Assembly: GCA_020849895.1 (NCBI GenBank)
Contig: JADZFN010000044.1
Coordinates: 1 to 48,335 of the forward strand
Length of the DNA stretch: 48,335 nt
Direction of reading: 5' to 3'
Origin: Verrucomicrobiia bacterium
Lineage (GTDB): Bacteria > Verrucomicrobiota > Verrucomicrobiia > JABWAM01
Part shown: positions 25,214 to 31,656 of the stretch, one piece after another
Position numbering within the stretch: position 1 is the stretch's first letter
Layout of the letters: each line of letters opens with the position of its first letter
Program-made: the position numbers and the translations under genes
Notes under the pieces: generated by a model
The model's input: only the letters and a program-made list of their open reading frames with translations
What the model was told of the DNA's origin: nothing
Databases searched by the model: none

Positions 25214-25866
25214 CGGAGCACTTTGGCGCGGCCGGTGGCGGCGTAGACAAGGCCCGTCATGCAGTTCTCGGCGCGGACGGCCACGGGTGTGCCCTCCTGG
25301 ATCGTCCCTTCCTGAACGACCACCGAGCAATCGCTTCCGGAGGTCAAGGTGCCCGCGGCATTGAACTCCAAAATCGCCATATTGGCGGCGGTTGGAGAAC
25401 CGTTGGTCGGAAACGGAACGCCGGTGCCTGCGGGAAGCGCATTGAGGTTGGAGAAATAAGCCCCCTTGGGGAGGATATGCCAGCGATCGAGATAGACCCA
25501 ATTGGCGGTCGAGAAATCGTCATGATTCGTGCATTGAAGAATGGCAAAGGACTGCTTGGGAAGCACCATTGCGTTGGTGTATGGGTTGTCGGGAAAAACC
25601 ACACGCACGCGACTCCGCGTCGTCACCGCTTGAGAGCGGGCAAGATTGAGCGCGTTGACGAGTTGACCGGAGGCAATCCCGACCGCGCTGCTTTTGGTGA
25701 GCGACTGGAAGGAAGGGATGGCGATCACCATCATCAGGGCCATGATGCCGATGACGGCGATGAGCTCGATGAGCGTGAAGGCGGCGCTTCGCGCCGCATC
25801 TCGAAGGCCTTCCCGAACCCGCGGTATGGGGCCCATGTTCAAGGAGATGGTTCTCTGGGGATTCAT
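25210..25866 (-). CDS. Verru_Chthon cassette protein D-like pseudopilin (GspH type)
   Basis: 218 residues from ATG 25866, 13 bases after the preceding stop. A 29-residue leader ends in Ala before FTLIELIAVIGIMALMMVIA (Ala at -1, Glu at +5). The mature part has NALNLARSQAVTTRSRVRVVF, the GspH/FimT hallmark, and agrees with the cassette D family. GspH-like proteins sit at or near the pseudopilus tip. The leader-coding DNA holds a perfect stem, GCGGCGC/GCGCCGC, around TTC (25781-25797). Order in this operon is D-B-C-A with overlaps throughout. Confidence 0.82.
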   Translation of the reverse strand: MNPQRTISLNMGPIPRVREGLRDAARSAAFTLIELIAVIGIMALMMVIAIPSFQSLTKSSAVGIASGQLVNALNLARSQAVTTRSRVRVVFPDNPYTNAMVLPKQSFAILQCTNHDDFSTANWVYLDRWHILPKGAYFSNLNALPAGTGVPFPTNGSPTAANMAILEFNAAGTLTSGSDCSVVVQEGTIQEGTPVAVRAENCMTGLVYAATGRAKVLR

Positions 25867-25879
25867 CGAGCGTTGCGCA

Positions 25880-26545
25880 TCATTTCCAGCTCGTGTTGGT
25901 GATGGCGCCGCGATAGCCGCCGAAGCTCCAAATGGCGAAACTATTGGTCACCGTGACGCCGAGTGCCGAGAGCGTGTTATTGGCATTTCCCGTGCCGACG
26001 ATCGCGATGACGATCGGACTGCTCCATGGATTGATGAGAGCTCCAGCGGCGTTGAGATCCGAACTCTTGACATCGAGAAAAGTAATCTTTCTTGGATTGG
26101 CAACCGTCGAGCCGCCATTAATCAGATTTAGTGTATTATTCCCCGTGAGAATTTTGATCAGATTGATTCCATCCGAAGTGTTGGAAACCAGACAATCGGA
26201 GTTCCCTCCATTCGGCCAGGTGCCGTATTCGTTGTAGTAGGCCTTGAGGGCGAGGCCGAGGGAGTTGATGAGGACGGCGGTCTTTTGCTTTTTGGCGGCC
26301 TCGCGCGCGCCGTTGAGCGCGGGGAGCAGGAGCCCGGCGAGGATGCCGATGATGGCGATGACCACGAGCAGCTCAATCAGGGTGAAGCCCCTTGTCGGGT
26401 TGCGTTTCAGGCTCCAGGTTCCGGGTTCCTGGGAAGGCGAAACTTGAAATTCGGAACGCGGAACCTCCAACGGGTTCCGCGCCCCAGGTTTCGAGGAGGC
26501 CTTTATGGTGGACGAAGCGAGATCGGATCGGGAATCGAGTTTCAT
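25880..26545 (-). CDS. GspG-like major pseudopilin, copy 2
   Basis: 221 residues. A long leader (53 residues) precedes [20 protein letters not shown] with Gly at -1 and Glu at +5. NGAREAAKKQKTAVLINSLG and LKAYYNEYGTWP are typical of GspG/PilE-type major pseudopilins. The C-terminal half is Asn/Thr-rich and AT-richer than neighbours (around 26090-26160), suggesting a fast-evolving exposed domain. It lies 63 bases after another GspG-like gene and 13 bases before cassette D, as part of one pseudopilin operon. If ATG 26545 is right, the leader includes translated repeats; no earlier stop excludes it, but no overlap proves it. Confidence 0.82.
   Translation of the reverse strand: MKLDSRSDLASSTIKASSKPGARNPLEVPRSEFQVSPSQEPGTWSLKRNPTRGFTLIELLVVIAIIGILAGLLLPALNGAREAAKKQKTAVLINSLGLALKAYYNEYGTWPNGGNSDCLVSNTSDGINLIKILTGNNTLNLINGGSTVANPRKITFLDVKSSDLNAAGALINPWSSPIVIAIVGTGNANNTLSALGVTVTNSFAIWSFGGYRGAITNTSWK
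26411..26466. repeat. 7-base periodic repeat inside the pseudopilin 2 leader
   Basis: Eight heptads in one register: GCTCCAG, GTTCCGG, GTTCCTG, GGAAGGC, GAAACTT, GAAATTC, GGAACGC, GGAACCT. The end overlaps a perfect palindrome, CGCGGAACC/GGTTCCGCG (26457-26465 with 26473-26481, 7-base loop). All of it is within the leader-coding part of the pseudopilin gene at 25880-26545. Confidence 0.55.
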
Positions 26546-26552
26546 GGAGATC

Positions 26553-26594
26553 GAGGAGTTGGGGGTCTTGGAGCTTGGAACGTGAAAAATGGAA
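26553..26594. repeat. 7-base periodic repeat between the two GspG-like genes
   Basis: GAGGAGT, TGGGGGT, CTTGGAG, CTTGGAA, CGTGAAA and AATGGAA in one register, filling most of the 63-base gap between the two pseudopilin genes. The last four share T-G-(G/A)-A at positions 3-6. Confidence 0.5.
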
Positions 26595-26608
26595 AACGCC
26601 GAGGAGGC

Positions 26609-27292
26609 TCATCTCTGCCAGTTGCCGAGATCGTCGTTGGTGGAACTGAGGTTGGGGTAAGAGGATTTGCTGTCCACGCCTGCGGACCAGAGGTCGAAGG
26701 TTTGGGGATTGGCTGCTGGAGTATACGGGTTGTAGCCGTAGGGTTTGCCGGTCGGATCGAGGATGATCGTGCAGGCGGCGAGGTTCGCGTTGGTCTTGAC
26801 CGCAAGCTGCTTCGGGGCGAACGTCATGTAGGCCTTCGGCGTGTTGATTCCCGAAAGCGCGCGATAGATGAAATGGGTGTTCAGCCATCCGTTGCTTCTG
26901 CCGACCGTGACATTCGGTGTGAAGTTGGTCTCGATCTGGAATTTGTCCATCGGCAGAGGAGCTCCCGGTGTGAAGGCGTCCTGGTCGAGGGGGGGATACG
27001 CGCCGTAGTCGGCCTTGTAGGCCTCGAGGGCGGTTTCCATGGCCTTGATCTCGGCGCGGATGCGGGATTCGACGGCGTTGCGGTTGGCGTAGGAGGAGAT
27101 CCCGACGACCATCCCCGCGAGGATGATGATGATCGCGACGGTGGTGAGCAGCTCGATCAGCGTAAATCCGCCTACGGCGAATTCATGCGTCCGACGCTCG
27201 ACGCTCGACGCTCGAGGGGAGGAGGAGCCGCCCGGTTTCTCCTCCGTAAACCTCGGTCCTTGAGCCTTGAGCGATGTGGATTCGATGTTCAT
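26609..27292 (-). CDS. GspG-like major pseudopilin, copy 1
   Basis: 227 residues from ATG 27292, which overlaps the stop of the nucleotidyltransferase gene (ATGA). A 42-residue leader with two Gly precedes FTLIELLTTVAIIIILAGMV. The mature region has RIRAEIKAMETALEAYKADY and GAYPPLDQDAF, a GspG-like helix with the usual proline-bearing loop, and a late DPTGKPYGYNPYTP, close to the calcium-loop region of GspG. It is probably a major pseudopilin of a type II-like system. The assembly ATPase and platform protein are not in the window. Confidence 0.85.
   Translation of the reverse strand: MNIESTSLKAQGPRFTEEKPGGSSSPRASSVERRTHEFAVGGFTLIELLTTVAIIIILAGMVVGISSYANRNAVESRIRAEIKAMETALEAYKADYGAYPPLDQDAFTPGAPLPMDKFQIETNFTPNVTVGRSNGWLNTHFIYRALSGINTPKAYMTFAPKQLAVKTNANLAACTIILDPTGKPYGYNPYTPAANPQTFDLWSAGVDSKSSYPNLSSTNDDLGNWQR
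27192..27212. repeat. Exact heptamer triplicate inside the pseudopilin 1 leader
   Basis: CGACGCT occurs three times in direct tandem (27192-27198, 27199-27205, 27206-27212). Three 7-base units are 21 bases, so the reading frame is kept. It encodes leader residues about 27-34 of the pseudopilin at 26609-27292. Confidence 0.7.
27244..27278. repeat. Second heptad repeat in the pseudopilin 1 leader
   Basis: CCGTAAA, CCTCGGT, CCTTGAG, CCTTGAG and CGATGTG in one register, including one exact tandem pair (27258-27271). It encodes leader residues about 5-16. Confidence 0.55.
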
Positions 27293-27927
27293 GGGAGGGA
27301 TTCGAGAAAGCGGATGTCGTCCTCGTCCTGTTTGCGCCCGGTGCCGCGTTTCGAGGCGATGAGATCCTCGCGACCGAGGACACGGAGGGGACCGGCGAGC
27401 GGAAGGGAACGTTTCCAAGCGGCCTCGAAGTCGGGGAGGTTGTGGGCGTCGTAGAAGACGTCCACCACGTAATCTCCGCAGGACAGGCGGACGACCCCGT
27501 CGGCGACCGCCGCCTCCGCGGCGAAGGCCAAGAGGGGCTTCAAGGATTCCGCGGGGAGCTTCCCCAAGCGAGGCCCCTGGATGCGGGAAACTTCGACCGC
27601 GTCCTCCGCCGCGCGGGCGACGCCGAGCAGCTTTGTCGCCCAAGCGGAAGGTTCCGGAGCCGGATCCAACCAGTAATCCACGTCGTAGGTGTGACGGGAA
27701 GAACCGTGGACGTTGCAGGCCACCCCGCCGAGAAGTAGTACCCGCTCGCCACTCGCGATCAGAGCCTGCGAGAGCCGTTCCTGGAAGTTGGCCGGGGAAT
27801 CGGGGCGGGGTGGCGCACCGAGAGGCGAGGGCTCGCGCAACCCCGCCGTCGCGCGGGCCGGTCGATTGGGAAGACCCTGGAGGTCGGGTCCGCCGAGTCG
27901 AGTCCGGCCGGTGTACCACCAAGTCAT
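27289..27927 (-). CDS. Nucleotidyltransferase-like protein (DUF6036 type)
   Basis: 212 residues from ATG 27927; the frame continues upstream with ATGs at 28050 and 28056 as alternatives. After a Pro/Arg-rich N-terminus of about 45 residues comes VLLLGGVACNVHGSSRHT then YDVDYWL (81-87) with Asp82 and Asp84, the GG...D-x-D signature of polymerase-beta-like nucleotidyltransferases. A later VFYDAHNLPDF and LIASKRGTGRKQDEDDIRFL match DUF6036/AbiEii-like proteins, common in toxin-antitoxin and stress modules. Its stop overlaps the start of a pseudopilin gene, so the two are co-translated, a surprising pairing. A BrnT/CopG-type pair lies upstream on the same strand. Confidence 0.72.
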   Translation of the reverse strand: MTWWYTGRTRLGGPDLQGLPNRPARATAGLREPSPLGAPPRPDSPANFQERLSQALIASGERVLLLGGVACNVHGSSRHTYDVDYWLDPAPEPSAWATKLLGVARAAEDAVEVSRIQGPRLGKLPAESLKPLLAFAAEAAVADGVVRLSCGDYVVDVFYDAHNLPDFEAAWKRSLPLAGPLRVLGREDLIASKRGTGRKQDEDDIRFLESLP

Positions 27928-28151
27928 GCGCAGGGCGCGACGGCGGAAGGAGATGAGGCTCGCGAGGTCCGTGATCGCGGGAAGGACGGAGTTGGAGGGG
28001 ATGCGGGGGCATCTTCGCGCGGGTTGCTCGCGGGAAAGGTCGGGATTCATGGGCATCGGCGGAGCCGGCGGTCCCGTCCTCCCGTCGGCATGGGTCACGC
28101 CTTCCGCACGAAGAAGAGGATGCCGGCCCGGCTCACGGTTCCTCCGCGCGG

Positions 28152-28424
28152 TCAGTCGCGCATCTCCCTCTCGAGCCGCTCGGCAATCCACTGCTTCATC
28201 ATGCTCTGGTAGTTGAGATAGCGGGAGCGCGCGAGCCGCTTGAGGCGGGCCAGCATCCTCGGATCGAAGCGGATGGTGATGCTGGTGGATTCGGTCTGAT
28301 CGGCGCCCGCGACGGCTTCCTGCATGAGGGCCGCCTCGAGTTGATGCCCTTGCCAGAACCGCGCTTCCTCCGCTTCCGAAGCGAAGGATGCGGGCACTTC
28401 GGACCATGCCTTGAGGGTTTTCAT
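28152..28424 (-). CDS. CopG-type (BrnA-like) antitoxin
   Basis: 90 residues. FASEAEEARFWQGHQLE near the start and SITIRFDPRMLARLKRLA, then YQSMMKQWIAERLE are the hallmark of CopG antitoxins of type II systems: a ribbon-helix-helix with conserved Y-Q-x-x-x-x-x-W. It should neutralise the BrnT-like protein encoded 134 bases upstream on the same strand and repress the operon. The toxin-first order is that of brnTA. The intervening 134 bases are unusually long for the class and contain heptad repeats. Confidence 0.85.
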   Translation of the reverse strand: MKTLKAWSEVPASFASEAEEARFWQGHQLEAALMQEAVAGADQTESTSITIRFDPRMLARLKRLARSRYLNYQSMMKQWIAERLEREMRD

Positions 28425-28473
28425 CGGTGAACCGTAAGCCGTCGGCGGTGAGCGATCGGAATGAAGACAGACT

Positions 28474-28543
28474 GAAGCCCGAGGCGCGAAGGTTCAAGAA
28501 GGAAGCCCGCATCTTGCGTCTCGAGTCTTGCGTCTCGAGCATG
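28474..28543. repeat. Longest 7-base periodic repeat island, between toxin and antitoxin genes
   Basis: Ten heptads in one register: GAAGCCC, GAGGCGC, GAAGGTT, CAAGAAG, GAAGCCC, GCATCTT, GCGTCTC, GAGTCTT, GCGTCTC, GAGCATG. It contains an exact tandem of a 14-base unit, TCTTGCGTCTCGAG (28512-28525 and 28526-28539), and GAAGCCC twice, 28 bases apart. It occupies the middle of the 134-base gap. Confidence 0.7.
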
Positions 28544-28558
28544 GCGCCGCCGCGTCCT

Positions 28559-28840
28559 CTACAAGCTTTGTTGCTTGGCGCGATCATAGAAGTGGTCCTC
28601 TTCCGTCGTGAAAGGGCGGGTCGCCAGAACGCGGATCTGATTGCCGTTGGTGCGATAGAGAGAGAAGATTCCCCGGCCCGCGGCGGTGCGCCCGAGGCAG
28701 ACGTAGCGGGCGTGCGCGGCGAACGCGGGGGCGTCCGGCGCGAGTTTGAGTCCGAACGGGTCTTCGAACGCCTCTTCGATTTCACGCGGAACGAACGGCG
28801 CTTTGACGTTGAAGGGAGGATGGAGCCAATCGAAATCCAT
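28559..28840 (-). CDS. BrnT-like toxin
   Basis: 93 residues starting MDFDWLHPPFNVKAPF. EEAFEDPFGLKLAPD, RYVCLGRTAAGRGIFSLY and IRVLATRPFTTEEDHFY follow the BrnT plan (RelE-like ribonuclease fold: F-x-D-P near residue 27, a GR-T/S strand and an IR-x-x-x-A-R strand). The last Arg/Glu cluster is slightly degenerate, with TRPFTTEE in place of ARRATRRE, so activity is uncertain. Paired with the CopG-type antitoxin downstream. A promoter-like sequence lies upstream at 28911-28939. Confidence 0.72.
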   Translation of the reverse strand: MDFDWLHPPFNVKAPFVPREIEEAFEDPFGLKLAPDAPAFAAHARYVCLGRTAAGRGIFSLYRTNGNQIRVLATRPFTTEEDHFYDRAKQQSL

Positions 28841-28910
28841 GGAAGAATGGATGGGGTGAGAGGCGGAATTCGCAAAAATAGATCAGGCGCATCAAATCGT
28901 AGCTACATTG

Positions 28911-28939
28911 TCCATACACCGTGAATACGAAGGCGTCAA
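28911..28939 (-). promoter_or_regulatory. Possible promoter of the toxin-antitoxin/pseudopilin run
   Basis: On the - strand TTGACG (28939-28934) is followed after 17 bases by TATGGA (28916-28911), about 70 bases before the toxin ATG. The -35 box is good and the -10 box is weak. The surrounding 28841-28958 is AT-rich compared with neighbours and holds no gene. Confidence 0.35.
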
Positions 28940-28958
28940 GTCATTTTCGAGTTTTTGC

Positions 28959-29014
28959 TTAGAGGGTGTTTGAAAATTGGCCTGCCCTCTGTTGAATTTT
29001 CAAACACCCTCTTA
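28959..29014. repeat. 56-bp palindromic repeat element, copy 1
   Basis: Arms AGAGGGTGTTTGAAAATT (28961-28978) and its exact complement (28995-29012) flank the 16-base centre GGCCTGCCCTCTGTTG. TTA flanks both ends. A copy differing by only two centre bases is at 37321-37376. It lies 68 bases beyond the formate/nitrite channel stop and could serve as a terminator for it, but identity of the copies points to a small mobile element (MITE-like). Confidence 0.85.
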
Positions 29015-29082
29015 GCGCCCCCCGAGCCGCACCGGAGATCCTTCCTTTTTTCTTTCGCTTCCTGCGTCAGGAAGGAGGTTCA

Positions 29083-29904
29083 TCAGATTTCCTTCCCACG
29101 CGTCAGCAGCATGAACTGGCGGATTCGGTTGGGATGCAGCATCAGGATGGCCGCTCCGCCCACGATGTTTCCGAGCGTGACGGGGACGAGGTTCCGGACG
29201 CAGACGCCGAGGTCGCTCCAGCGGGCGCCTTGCGCCAACAGCCCCGCCGGGATCAGGTACATGTTGGCGACACAGTGTTCGAAGCCGGACGCCACGAACG
29301 CCGCGATCGGGAGCGTGCAGCACACGACCTTCGAGATGTTGTCCTTCGAGAGGAGCGCCATGATGATCGCCAGAATGACCAGCATGTTGCAGAGGACGCC
29401 ACGGATCAACGCCTCGCCGAACGTCAACTGCAGCTTCGCTGCGGCGACGTCGGCGGCATACGCGCCCAGCGGAGTAACGACTCCCTGGCGCGACAGCAGC
29501 CCCGCGCCCTGGATCAACGCGACGAAGATGAGGGCGCCTGCCAGATTCCCCGCATAAACCGCGCCCCAGTTGCGGAACATGCGTCCGAGGCTGAACAGGC
29601 GCGTGAGGGTTCCGACCACCATGATGAGGTTGCCGGTGAACAGCTCGGCGCCCGCGACGACCACCAGAGTCAGCCCCACGCTGAAGGCCACGCCTCCGGC
29701 GAGGCGACCCATGCCGGCCTGCATGGCGACGAGGAACAGGTGTGCGCCGATGGCGATGTAGATTCCCGCGAGCAGCCCCAGAAGGAGGAGCTGCCACGCC
29801 TTCGAGTTCGCCTTGCGGATTCCGAGCACCGAGATCGTTTGCGCCGCCTCTTTGTTGGTCAGCACGGGGTGATAATGATGCGGCGGAGAATTCTGAGGGG
29901 CCAT
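29083..29904 (-). CDS. Formate/nitrite transporter (FNT) family channel
   Basis: 273 residues with six hydrophobic segments. FNT marks are AGAELFTGN in the second half of the first repeat and VASGFEHCVANMY in the second, containing the conserved pore His and the two omega-loop regions. The family forms pentameric channels for small monovalent anions such as formate, nitrite or hydrosulfide; which one cannot be told here, as no formate lyase or nitrite reductase gene is near. The N-terminus (residues 1-35, with HHYHP) is cytoplasmic. The gene stands alone. Confidence 0.92.
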   Translation of the reverse strand: MAPQNSPPHHYHPVLTNKEAAQTISVLGIRKANSKAWQLLLLGLLAGIYIAIGAHLFLVAMQAGMGRLAGGVAFSVGLTLVVVAGAELFTGNLIMVVGTLTRLFSLGRMFRNWGAVYAGNLAGALIFVALIQGAGLLSRQGVVTPLGAYAADVAAAKLQLTFGEALIRGVLCNMLVILAIIMALLSKDNISKVVCCTLPIAAFVASGFEHCVANMYLIPAGLLAQGARWSDLGVCVRNLVPVTLGNIVGGAAILMLHPNRIRQFMLLTRGKEI

Positions 29905-30061
29905 GGGCTTCTCTCCTACGCCAATCGCGCGCCTGCCGTCAACGCGCGTCCAAGGGAAGGCCTGGGCGGGAGTTCGGGACGGAGAGGGAAGCGAGAGGAG
30001 GAGGCGGCGTCCGGGTTGCTCAGGTCCTTCCGACGGAGGTCGCGACCTTCTTTTTCGGCGC

Positions 30062-30097
30062 TTGACTCCTGCGCTGGAGGATGTATACCGAACGGTA
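30062..30097 (+). promoter_or_regulatory. Promoter with operator-like palindrome
   Basis: TTGACT (30062-30067) and TATACC (30084-30089) are 16 bases apart. The palindrome TACCG-AA-CGGTA (30086-30097) overlaps the -10 box and extends past it, a typical repressor position. It drives the secreted protein at 30154, which has the ribosome site CAGGAG at 30141-30146. The rest of the 249-base divergent gap (29905-30153) shows no other feature. Confidence 0.5.
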
Positions 30098-30153
30098 GGT
30101 CAACGCGAAACTTTCGGCGAATCCTATTGTTGGCTCCTTTCAGGAGACTTCCC

Positions 30154-30669
30154 ATGAAAATCCCCGGACTCGTTGGACTCGGATTGTGCCTCGCGGGGCT
30201 CGCGCCGGCGGCGGCGCGAGCGGACGTGAAGGTGGACGTTCGTTTCGGCGCTGCCTACGGGCCGTCTTGGGGCCGCGGCGCTTGCGTGCCTCGACCGATC
30301 TATGCGCCGCCTCCCTTCGCGCGTCCCTGGTGCGGGTCGGTCCGCATGCCTCGCGCGGTGTATTATCCTGCATACCCCTCGTACTATCTCGCGCCCGAGC
30401 GGGTGGTCATCGCGCGGGAGACCTCCTATGCGCCCGCCCCCGCGCCGACGGTCGCGGAGACCGCGCCGGGCTGGAGCGCCCTGGGGCGCAATTGGGCGTT
30501 CGACCTGCGGAACGAGGTGGCCACGTGGGAGCAGTTCGTGAGCTGGCTGCGAAACAACCTCGTCCGCGCCCCGTCGAACGCCTATGCGGAGTTTCGCGGG
30601 GGATTTCTCGCCGCTTACGGGGTGAACGCCGAAGCCGCGTTCAACAAGGCCTACGCCGAGGCGAGATAG
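30154..30669 (+). CDS. Secreted protein of unknown function
   Basis: 171 residues from ATG 30154, with CAGGAG 8 bases upstream. A clean signal peptide (LGLCLAGLAPAAARA, cleavage before DVKVD near 24) is followed by a Pro/Tyr/Arg-rich stretch (YAPPPFARPW, YYPAYPSYYLAPER) and a helical C-terminal domain of about 70 residues (NEVATWEQFVSWLRNN, FRGGFLAAYGVNAEAAFNKA). The two Cys in the Pro-rich part could form a disulfide. I do not recognise the family. The Pro/Tyr-rich segment suggests an envelope or surface protein. It precedes a Pmp3-like membrane protein, with a hairpin between them. Confidence 0.75.
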   Translation: MKIPGLVGLGLCLAGLAPAAARADVKVDVRFGAAYGPSWGRGACVPRPIYAPPPFARPWCGSVRMPRAVYYPAYPSYYLAPERVVIARETSYAPAPAPTVAETAPGWSALGRNWAFDLRNEVATWEQFVSWLRNNLVRAPSNAYAEFRGGFLAAYGVNAEAAFNKAYAEAR

Positions 30670-30687
30670 ACGGGCGCGCGACCTCTG

Positions 30688-30708
30688 CGAAAAAGATCGC
30701 CTTTTTCG
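30688..30708 (+). terminator. Stem-loop after the secreted-protein gene
   Basis: CGAAAAAG (30688-30695) and CTTTTTCG (30701-30708) form an 8-bp perfect stem with loop ATCGC, 19 bases after the stop. The T-run lies inside the right arm, so it may terminate partially and act as an attenuator before the next gene. A weaker stem, ACCCG/CGGGT (30734-30748), follows. Confidence 0.45.
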
Positions 30709-30776
30709 GCGGAATTGCGGATGTTGTTTTTCAACCCGTGTTGCGGGTCGGGACGAAAAAATTCCGAGGGACTTCC

Positions 30777-30935
30777 ATGAACAAAATCATTCTCGTGATT
30801 CTCGCGATCCTGGTGCCGCCGTTGGCGGTCTACCTGAAGACGCAGTCGGCCAAGGACACGATCCTCAACGTGATCCTGTGCTTCGTCTTCTGGTTGCCGG
30901 CCGTGCTTCATGCGCTCTGGCTCGTCCTGAAGTAG
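30777..30935 (+). CDS. Pmp3/YqaE family small membrane protein
   Basis: 52 residues from ATG 30777, with GAGGGA just upstream. Two hydrophobic helices surround the short loop: IILVILAILVPPLAVYLKTQ, then ILNVILCFVFWLPAVLHALW. This is the UPF0057/Pmp3 pattern, including the P-P in helix 1 and the L-P-A-x-x-H-A in helix 2. Members are stress-induced inner-membrane peptides thought to affect membrane potential or ion balance. The gene follows the secreted protein by 107 bases and may share its transcript. Confidence 0.88.
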   Translation: MNKIILVILAILVPPLAVYLKTQSAKDTILNVILCFVFWLPAVLHALWLVLK

Positions 30936-30994
30936 GCGCGCCTCGCGCCGGCGCGATCTCGGCAAGGAGGTGGCGCAACGCTTCTCGCGTTCCG

Positions 30995-31585
30995 TCAAAG
31001 CGCCCCTTTCGTGCTGGGCACGCCTCGGACGCGCGGGTCGCGCCGCTTGGCCATGTCGAGCGCCTTGGCGAGCGCCTTGAAGAGCGCCTCGGCGAGGTGA
31101 TGGGGTTCGTCTCCGTAGAGCAGCTCGAGGTGCAGGTTGCACTGGGCGGCGTTCGCGAAGCCCTGCATGAACTCGCGCACGAGGGCGACGTCGAAATCGC
31201 GGATGCGTTTTCTCACCGTCTTCACCCGATACACGAGGAAGGGGCGTCCGCTGAAATCGAGCGCGGCGCGCGCAAGGCACTCGTCCATGGGGAGGAGGGC
31301 GAACCCGTAGCGCGCGAGGCCCTTCTTGTCGCCGAGCGCGCGGCGGACGGCTTCTCCAAGGGCGATTCCGAGGTCTTCGACGAGGTGGTGGTAGTCCACT
31401 TCGAGGTCGCCCCTGGCCTTGACCTCGAGGTCGCAGAGGGCGTGGCGCGCGAGCAGGTCGAGCATGTGGTCGAGGAACGGCACGCCCGTGCGGATGCGCG
31501 CGACGCCCGAGCCATCGAGGTTCAGGGCGACGCGGATTTGCGTTTCGCGGGTGTTGCGTTCGAGGGCGGCCTTGCGTGGCTTCAT
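30995..31585 (-). CDS. hisB: Imidazoleglycerol-phosphate dehydratase
   Basis: 196 residues, the monofunctional length without a phosphatase domain. It converts imidazoleglycerol phosphate to imidazole-acetol phosphate in histidine synthesis. The manganese-binding signatures are present: GVPFLDHML (His40), DYHHLVED (His66, His67, Glu70) and a second [16 protein letters not shown]. It starts 71 bases after the mfd stop on the same strand and may be cotranscribed with it. No other his genes are near, so the pathway is dispersed in this genome. Confidence 0.96.
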   Translation of the reverse strand: MKPRKAALERNTRETQIRVALNLDGSGVARIRTGVPFLDHMLDLLARHALCDLEVKARGDLEVDYHHLVEDLGIALGEAVRRALGDKKGLARYGFALLPMDECLARAALDFSGRPFLVYRVKTVRKRIRDFDVALVREFMQGFANAAQCNLHLELLYGDEPHHLAEALFKALAKALDMAKRRDPRVRGVPSTKGAL

Positions 31586-31656
31586 GCCGGAGGGTTAGCA
31601 GCTTTCGCCTTCGCGCTCCATCCGAAACCGGCGGTGGAACGGAATCGCCCGGGAAT

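Noticed and set aside
28474-28543. Repeats as a CRISPR array
   Set aside because: Units are 7-14 bases in direct contact with no spacers of constant length and no cas genes.
28841-28875. Frame from 28875 making the nucleotidyltransferase a 528-residue protein
   Set aside because: The upstream part crosses the toxin and antitoxin genes in another frame and is low-complexity; the domain begins near 27790.
29134-30153. Upstream in-frame extension of the secreted-protein gene
   Set aside because: It runs antisense through the formate/nitrite channel gene; ATG 30154 has a ribosome site and begins a signal peptide.
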